Origin: RPQJ01 sp963732375
Lineage (GTDB): Bacteria; Pseudomonadota; Gammaproteobacteria; Steroidobacterales; Steroidobacteraceae
Assembly (NCBI GenBank): GCA_963732375.1
Contig: CAVSZE010000014.1
Span: 124,001 to 188,000, forward strand
Length of the DNA stretch: 64,000 bases
Direction of reading: 5' to 3'
Positions 59,978 through 64,000 of the stretch are shown here, piece after piece; position 1 is the first letter of the stretch, and every line of letters starts with the position of its first letter. The notes beneath the pieces were generated by a model. That model ran no database searches. It had not been told where the DNA came from and was given only the letters and a program-made list of their open reading frames with translations. A program made the position numbers and the translations under genes.

Positions 59978-60603
59978 CGACCGCCCTCCTCGTCGCGCAT
60001 CCGCTGGCCCAGCAACTGCCGGGCGCGGTGAAGCTGTGCCTTGCAGGTCCCGACCGCCACGCCCAGCATGTCCGCCGTCTCCTCGTGCGAATAGCCGTAG
60101 ATCCCGGCCAGCACCAGCACGTGCCGCGCGCCCGGCGGCAGCCCGGCGATGGCCGCTTCCACGTCCATTCCGGCACCCGTGTCGCCGACCGAGCCGTCGG
60201 GCAACGAGTCGGCGAGTTCATCCTCGATCGACGCGCGCGTGCCAATCTGCTCGCCGCGGCGGCGTGCCTGCGCCAGCACCGCGTTCACGGCAATACGGTG
60301 GATCCAGGTGCCAAAGCTCGCTCGCCCCTCAAAGCGCGGCAGGTTCTTCCAGGCCTGCACGAATGCCTCCTGGGTACAGTCTTCTGCAGTTTCACGCTGT
60401 CCAGTCATCCGCAGGCACAACCCATGAACCTTGCCCGCGTGCAGCCGGTAGAGCCGCTCGAACGCAGCAGCGGAACCCGCGGCGGCCGATACGACCAGGC
60501 CGCGTTCGTCCGCCGCCCGTTTCGCCCGCTCGAATTCACTCTCGTTCTCCGCCTCCAACAACACGCACCTCGTGGCTGCCACGGCACCCGGCCGTCCGGT
60601 CAT
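59974..60603 (-). CDS. ECF RNA polymerase sigma factor
   Basis: 209 residues from ATG 60603; the conserved part starts near residue 38. Region 2: AGSAAAFERLYRLHAGKVHGLCLRMTGQRETAEDCTQEAFVQAWKNLPRFEGRASFGTWIHRIAVN. Region 4: AIAGLPPGARHVLVLAGIYGYSHEETADMLGVAVGTCKAQLHRARQLL. RpoE-like class. Coupled to a membrane anti-sigma-like protein. A nearby downstream start could shorten the N terminus. I found no clear self-promoter upstream. Confidence 0.92.
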   Translation of the reverse strand: MTGRPGAVAATRCVLLEAENESEFERAKRAADERGLVVSAAAGSAAAFERLYRLHAGKVHGLCLRMTGQRETAEDCTQEAFVQAWKNLPRFEGRASFGTWIHRIAVNAVLAQARRRGEQIGTRASIEDELADSLPDGSVGDTGAGMDVEAAIAGLPPGARHVLVLAGIYGYSHEETADMLGVAVGTCKAQLHRARQLLGQRMRDEEGGR

Positions 60604-60694
60604 CGTACACAGACGCCGGCCCGGTCTCGCCGGAAACGCCACCCTCTTGAAGACTAAGATGCGCGGGTCGTCAAAATGGTTTGGAGGACGGGAA

Positions 60695-61486
60695 ATGGCA
60701 GCGGCGGTTCGTATCGAGCGTGACGGCCCGACGGCCACGGTGATCCTGGATAGGCCCGGCGTGCGCAACGCGGTGGACCCTGCCACAGCCGCTGCGCTGG
60801 CCGCCGCCTTTGCCGACCTCGACCGGGACGAAACCGTCCACGCCATCGTGCTGTGGGGAGCCGGCGGGACTTTCTGTGCGGGTGCCGACCTGCGGGCCGT
60901 TGCCGCAGGCTGGGATCCCTCGAGCCTTCGGCCGCCGTCGGGGCAGGCTGGCGACCGGTTCGGGCCCATGGGGCCGACTCGGATGGAAATCGACAAGCCC
61001 GTGATCGCTGCCGTCGCAGGCCACGCCGTTGCCGGCGGCCTGGAACTCGCACTGTGGTGCGACCTCAGGGTCGTGGAAGCGGATGCCGTATTCGGCGTGT
61101 TCTGCCGCCGCTGGGGCGTGCCGCTCATCGACGGCGGCACGGTGCGGTTGCCGCGACTGGTCGGCGAGAGCCGGGCGCTCGACCTGATCCTGACCGGCCG
61201 CGCGGTGTGCGCGGCGGAGGCCCTCGAGATCGGACTCGCCAACCGCGTGGTGCCGAACGGCCAGTCGCGGGTGGCGGCCCTGGCGCTGGCCCACCAGCTG
61301 GCCGCACTGCCCCAGCGCTGCCTGCGGTCGGACCGGCGCCGCGCCCGGCAGCAATGGGGACTGACGCAGGCGGACGCCCTGGCCGGGGAATTCGCGTCAG
61401 GACTCGCCGTCTTGACCAGCGGCGAGTCCGCGGCAGGCGCCAGCCAATTTGTCGGCGGCGCCGGCCGCGGCGGCAAGCCCGCCTAG
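60695..61486 (+). CDS. Enoyl-CoA hydratase/isomerase family protein
   Basis: 263 residues of the crotonase fold. Oxyanion segments are GGTFCAGADLRAVA and KPVIAAVAGHAVAGGLELALWCDLRV, followed by FGVFCRRWGVPLIDGGTVRLPRLVG. The residue corresponding to Glu144 of hydratases falls in the FCRRWGVP segment where Arg/Trp stand; Glu164 is not evident, so a hydratase reaction is doubtful and isomerase, hydrolase or other chemistry is possible. GGAGG precedes the ATG at 60695. Confidence 0.88.
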   Translation: MAAAVRIERDGPTATVILDRPGVRNAVDPATAAALAAAFADLDRDETVHAIVLWGAGGTFCAGADLRAVAAGWDPSSLRPPSGQAGDRFGPMGPTRMEIDKPVIAAVAGHAVAGGLELALWCDLRVVEADAVFGVFCRRWGVPLIDGGTVRLPRLVGESRALDLILTGRAVCAAEALEIGLANRVVPNGQSRVAALALAHQLAALPQRCLRSDRRRARQQWGLTQADALAGEFASGLAVLTSGESAAGASQFVGGAGRGGKPA

Positions 61487-61499
61487 CGGCAACGAAAAC

Positions 61500-61514
61500 A
61501 GGTGCCAGGCACCT
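61500..61514. terminator. Palindrome between convergent genes
   Basis: AGGTGCC-A-GGCACCT followed by ATTTATTT, in the 30-bp gap between the crotonase and M20 genes. It can form a 5-bp stem with a CCAGG loop and may terminate both transcripts. The motif is also common as a dispersed intergenic repeat in some genomes. Confidence 0.5.
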
Positions 61515-61516
61515 AT

Positions 61517-62833
61517 TTATTTCTGGCGGCCGCCGCCCTGCAGGAAGTCCACGGTCACGCCGAGCATGGCGCGGAGTCCGAGTTCGAGCCCGCTTTCGTC
61601 GATGAAGAACTTCGGCGAGTGGTTGCTGGGCGCCTTGGACGCATCCTGCCCTGCCGGCGTAATTCCGACGAAGAAGTACAGGCTGGGCACGCGCTCGCCG
61701 AAGAACGAGAAGTCCTCCGCGCCGGTGACGAACGGGATCTCGATCACGTTGCCGGGGCCAGCCGCGCGCTCCAGCGCCGGCAGCATTTGCGCGGTGAGCT
61801 TCGGGTCGTTGAACGTGACCGGGTCGTTGTCCTCGCCGATCTCTACCTCGGCCGTCGCGCCGCTCGAGGCCGCGATGTCCTTGGAGGTGCGCGTGATGCC
61901 GTCGATGATCTGCTGGCGCACGGCCGGATCGAAGGTGCGGAACGTGCCGATCATTTCCACGCTGTCGGGAATGATGTTGTTCCTGATGCCGCCGTTGATC
62001 GCGCCCACCGAGACGACCGCAGGATTGCGCGTGATATCGATCTGGCGGCTCACCAGCGTCTGCAGCCCCATGACGATCTGCGAGGCGGCGACGATCGGGT
62101 CGACACCGCCCCAGGGACGCGAGCCGTGGGTCTGCTCACCCTTCACCGTGATGGTGAAGCGGTCCGCCGCGGCCATGAAGGGGCCGGACCGGTAGCCGAT
62201 CTTGCCGACATTGAGCGTTGAGAAGACGTGCAGGCCGAACGCTGCATCCGGCTTGGGGTTGTCGAAGATGCCTTCCTCGAGCATCAGGTATGCGCCGCCG
62301 CGCGTTCCGTCCGGCGTCCCCTCCTCTGCCGGCTGGAAGACGAAAATCACCGTTCCGGGCAGGTCCTGCCGCATTGACGCCAGCGCCGTCGCCGTCGCCA
62401 TCAGGATCGCCGTGTGCGAGTCATGGCCGCAGGCGTGCATCACGCCGACCTTCTGGCCACGGTACTCGGAGGTAACGGTCGACTTGAACGGCAAGTCCAC
62501 CATCTCGGTGACGGGCAACGCGTCCATGTCGGCACGCAACGCGACCACCGGGCCCGGCTTGCCGCCCTTCAGCACGCCGACCACGCCGGTGCGCGCGACG
62601 CCGGTGCGAACCTCGATACCCAGCGACTTCAGGTGCTCAGCGACGATCTTCGCAGTGCGAGTCTCGCTGTTGCTGAGTTCCGGGTGCTGGTGGAAGTCGC
62701 GCCGCCACGTGATCAACTGCGGCTGCAGCGACTTGGCCGCCTGGTCGAGCTGCGTCTCGGTGATCTCGGCACGCGCCGGGCCAACGGCAAGCGCCAGCAG
62801 GGCGACAGCGGCGGCAGTGGAAACTCGGGTCAT
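61517..62833 (-). CDS. Secreted M20 family amidohydrolase
   Basis: 438 residues with a signal peptide (MTRVSTAAAVALLALAVGPARA). The M20D amidohydrolase pattern is complete: WRRDFHQHPELSNSETRTAKIV, VALRADMDALPV, MHACGHDSHTAILM (metal Cys/His), QPAEEGTPDGTRGG, and the dimerisation lid THGSRPWGGVDP. VTGAEDFSFFGERVPSLYFFVG gives the last ligands. Such enzymes cleave N-acyl- or N-carbobenzoxy-amino acids, hippurate or indole-acetyl conjugates; substrate not fixed. Divergent from the ggt gene. Confidence 0.93.
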   Translation of the reverse strand: MTRVSTAAAVALLALAVGPARAEITETQLDQAAKSLQPQLITWRRDFHQHPELSNSETRTAKIVAEHLKSLGIEVRTGVARTGVVGVLKGGKPGPVVALRADMDALPVTEMVDLPFKSTVTSEYRGQKVGVMHACGHDSHTAILMATATALASMRQDLPGTVIFVFQPAEEGTPDGTRGGAYLMLEEGIFDNPKPDAAFGLHVFSTLNVGKIGYRSGPFMAAADRFTITVKGEQTHGSRPWGGVDPIVAASQIVMGLQTLVSRQIDITRNPAVVSVGAINGGIRNNIIPDSVEMIGTFRTFDPAVRQQIIDGITRTSKDIAASSGATAEVEIGEDNDPVTFNDPKLTAQMLPALERAAGPGNVIEIPFVTGAEDFSFFGERVPSLYFFVGITPAGQDASKAPSNHSPKFFIDESGLELGLRAMLGVTVDFLQGGGRQK

Positions 62834-62894
62834 CGCATTCTCCGGGGACCGTGAAAGGCGCGAAGAATAGCCTGATCCGGGCGCACAAGGGCAA

Positions 62895-62926
62895 CGGAAC
62901 GCGTTCCGCATGCAGGGTCGTATACT
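62895..62926 (+). promoter_or_regulatory. Palindrome and -10 box upstream of ggt
   Basis: CGGAACGCGTTCCG, a perfect 14-bp palindrome (62895-62908), lies 12 bp before TATACT (62921-62926) and covers the expected -35. It lies in the M20/ggt divergent gap and could be an operator for one or both. Confidence 0.4.
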
Positions 62927-62998
62927 GCCTCCACCCCAGGACGGGTCCGGCGTATGGATTCCCGCGCCGGCAGGAAGCAACCTCGGTAGCCAGCACGC

Positions 62999-64000
62999 AT
63001 GAACACATGCCGCATCGCGCCCGCCCTCCTCGTCGCAGCAGCCACGCTCATGACTCAAATCCCAGCAGCACTTGGCCAGTCGGCCACGCCGATCGCGACC
63101 CAGTCCCTCGCCAAGACGCAGAAGCCACCGCTACATGGCAGCCACTGGATGGCGATCACCGGCAAGCCGCTCGCGGCCACCGCTGGCGCGATTGTCTTCC
63201 AGCGCGGCGGGAACGCGGTGGATGCGGCCTGCGCGATGATCGCGGCGACATCGACGATGTGGGACACGCTATCCTGGGGCGGTGAGACCCAGGCGCTGGT
63301 CTACGATCCGCGGTCGAAGAAGGTCATCGCCATCAACGGCCTCGGCGTCGCGCCCACCGGCGCCACGCCGGAGTTCTACCGGTCGAAGGGCTACGAATTC
63401 CCGCCTGAATACGGACCGCTCGCGGCACTCACGCCCGGTACGCCCGGTGGCCTGATGCTGATGCTCGAGGAGTTCGGCACGCTGTCGCTGGCCGAGGTGC
63501 TGGCGCCCGCGATCGAACTCGCCGACGGCTATCCCATCGACGCCGAGACGGCCGACAAGATCGAGAAATTCAAGGACAAGCTGAAGCAGTGGCCGTACTC
63601 GAAGCGCGTCATGCTGCCGCACCTGGGCGAGGCTCGCGAGGCGCCGCATGCGGGCGAGATATTCCGGCAGCCGGAACTCGCCGTGACGCTGCGCAGGCTC
63701 GTCGAGGCCGAGAGCCAGGCACTGGCCGCGGGAAAATCCAGGAAGGAAGCGATCCACGCGGCCTACGAGCGCTTCTACCGCGGTGACATCGCCGAGGAGT
63801 TCGTGCGCGGCGTGAAGGAACAGGGCGGGCTCATCACGCTCGAGGACCTCGCGAACTGGCGCCCGCTGCTCGAAGAGCCGCTGCACACGAATTATCGCGG
63901 CGTCGAGGTCTACAAGCTCGATACCTGGACGCAGGGTCCGGCGTTGCTGCAGTCGCTCAACATCCTCGAGAACTTCGACCTGCGCGGCCAGGGCTACAAC
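62999..64000 (+). CDS. ggt: Gamma-glutamyltransferase, N-terminal part (runs off the right edge)
   Basis: First 334 codons of a periplasmic Ntn-hydrolase that hydrolyses or transfers gamma-glutamyl groups. A signal peptide (RIAPALLVAAATLMTQIPAALG) precedes the large-subunit core: HWMAITGKPLAATAGAIVFQRGGNAVDAACAMIAATSTM, LSWGGETQALVYD, LTPGTPGGLMLMLEEFGTL. The autocatalytic Thr and the small subunit lie beyond 64000. The segment WGGETQALVYD replaces the usual GIGGG of true glutathione-cleaving enzymes, so a divergent subfamily is possible. Divergent from the secreted M20 amidohydrolase. Confidence 0.9.
   Translation, partial: MNTCRIAPALLVAAATLMTQIPAALGQSATPIATQSLAKTQKPPLHGSHWMAITGKPLAATAGAIVFQRGGNAVDAACAMIAATSTMWDTLSWGGETQALVYDPRSKKVIAINGLGVAPTGATPEFYRSKGYEFPPEYGPLAALTPGTPGGLMLMLEEFGTLSLAEVLAPAIELADGYPIDAETADKIEKFKDKLKQWPYSKRVMLPHLGEAREAPHAGEIFRQPELAVTLRRLVEAESQALAAGKSRKEAIHAAYERFYRGDIAEEFVRGVKEQGGLITLEDLANWRPLLEEPLHTNYRGVEVYKLDTWTQGPALLQSLNILENFDLRGQGYN

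Noticed and set aside
61500..61514. REP/RAYT-type mobile palindrome
   Set aside because: Only one copy in the window and no RAYT transposase; the position between convergent genes favours a terminator.

Overview
The window reads as one gene-dense chromosomal segment of a GC-rich, Gram-negative gammaproteobacterium. Three syntenic blocks point there: pilT / yggS-proC-yggT-yggU / DUF4426, the macromolecular-synthesis operon rpsU-yqeY-dnaG-rpoD with tsaD divergent to it, and folB-folK. A split B12-dependent ribonucleotide reductase (nrdJa/nrdJb), a Tat-exported HiPIP, a TonB receptor, and NDUFA9-like and NDUFAF7-like proteins would suit a Steroidobacterales/Xanthomonadales-like lineage. That placement is inference; there is no rRNA here. 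No prophage, IS element or CRISPR array is visible.

Layout. 1-3.5 kb: end of pilT and the divergent yggS-proC-yggT-yggU cluster with a DUF4426 lipoprotein. 3.6-8.7 kb: an HU protein, a hydrolase, a YbhB protein, msrB, ppnN and an L,D-transpeptidase whose linker is a 39-bp tandem repeat. 8.9-12.3 kb: nrdJa-nrdJb and a 587-bp control region with NrdR-like palindromes. 12.3-20.7 kb: degP, an NDUFA9-like protein, a zinc aminopeptidase, cca, uppP, midA, pteridine reductase, folK and folB. 20.8-26.9 kb: tsaD against rpsU-yqeY-dnaG-rpoD, where RpoD carries a long Lys/Ala/Pro-rich tail, closed by a strong terminator. 27-31 kb: an apparent operon can-ogt-gltS-TAXI.

31.0-31.8 kb is the most unusual part. 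A tRNA-Ile(CAU) gene is interrupted directly after its anticodon by a 238-nt group I intron of the Azoarcus type. A free-standing HNH endonuclease gene starts 37 bp away on the other strand, and the two genes share one overlapping promoter region.

32-41 kb: quinone reductase, YeaQ-type protein, a half-length asparaginase, then an accessory uptake/metabolism set (AraC regulator, FadL porin, enoyl-reductase-like protein, MFS carrier, TonB receptor). 41.4-42.5 kb: an ECF sigma/anti-sigma pair with a likely self-regulated promoter. 42.5-47.8 kb: branched-chain keto-acid dehydrogenase operon bkdA1-bkdA2-bkdB-ilvE, divergent from an Lrp-type regulator with a palindromic operator between them. 47.8-56.5 kb: a CarS-like CDP-archaeol-synthase homologue, a ThDP enzyme, a renalase-like flavoprotein, a YbhN-type membrane protein, HiPIP, Hsp20 (sigma-32-like promoter), RraA, YggX, DUF423, a duplicated secreted protein and mutY. 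56.5-60.6 kb: a TolB/TPR membrane protein and a second ECF operon (sigma, putative anti-sigma, DUF4097). 60.7-64 kb: enoyl-CoA hydratase-like protein, a secreted M20 amidohydrolase and the start of a gamma-glutamyltransferase that leaves the window.

Many genes are translationally coupled through ATGA/GTGA overlaps (ldt-ppnN, folB-folK, bkdA2-bkdB, both sigma/anti-sigma pairs, TPR-mutY). Several convergent or divergent neighbours overlap. Long open frames antisense to nrdJ and rpoD are coding-frame shadows of GC-rich genes and were not annotated.
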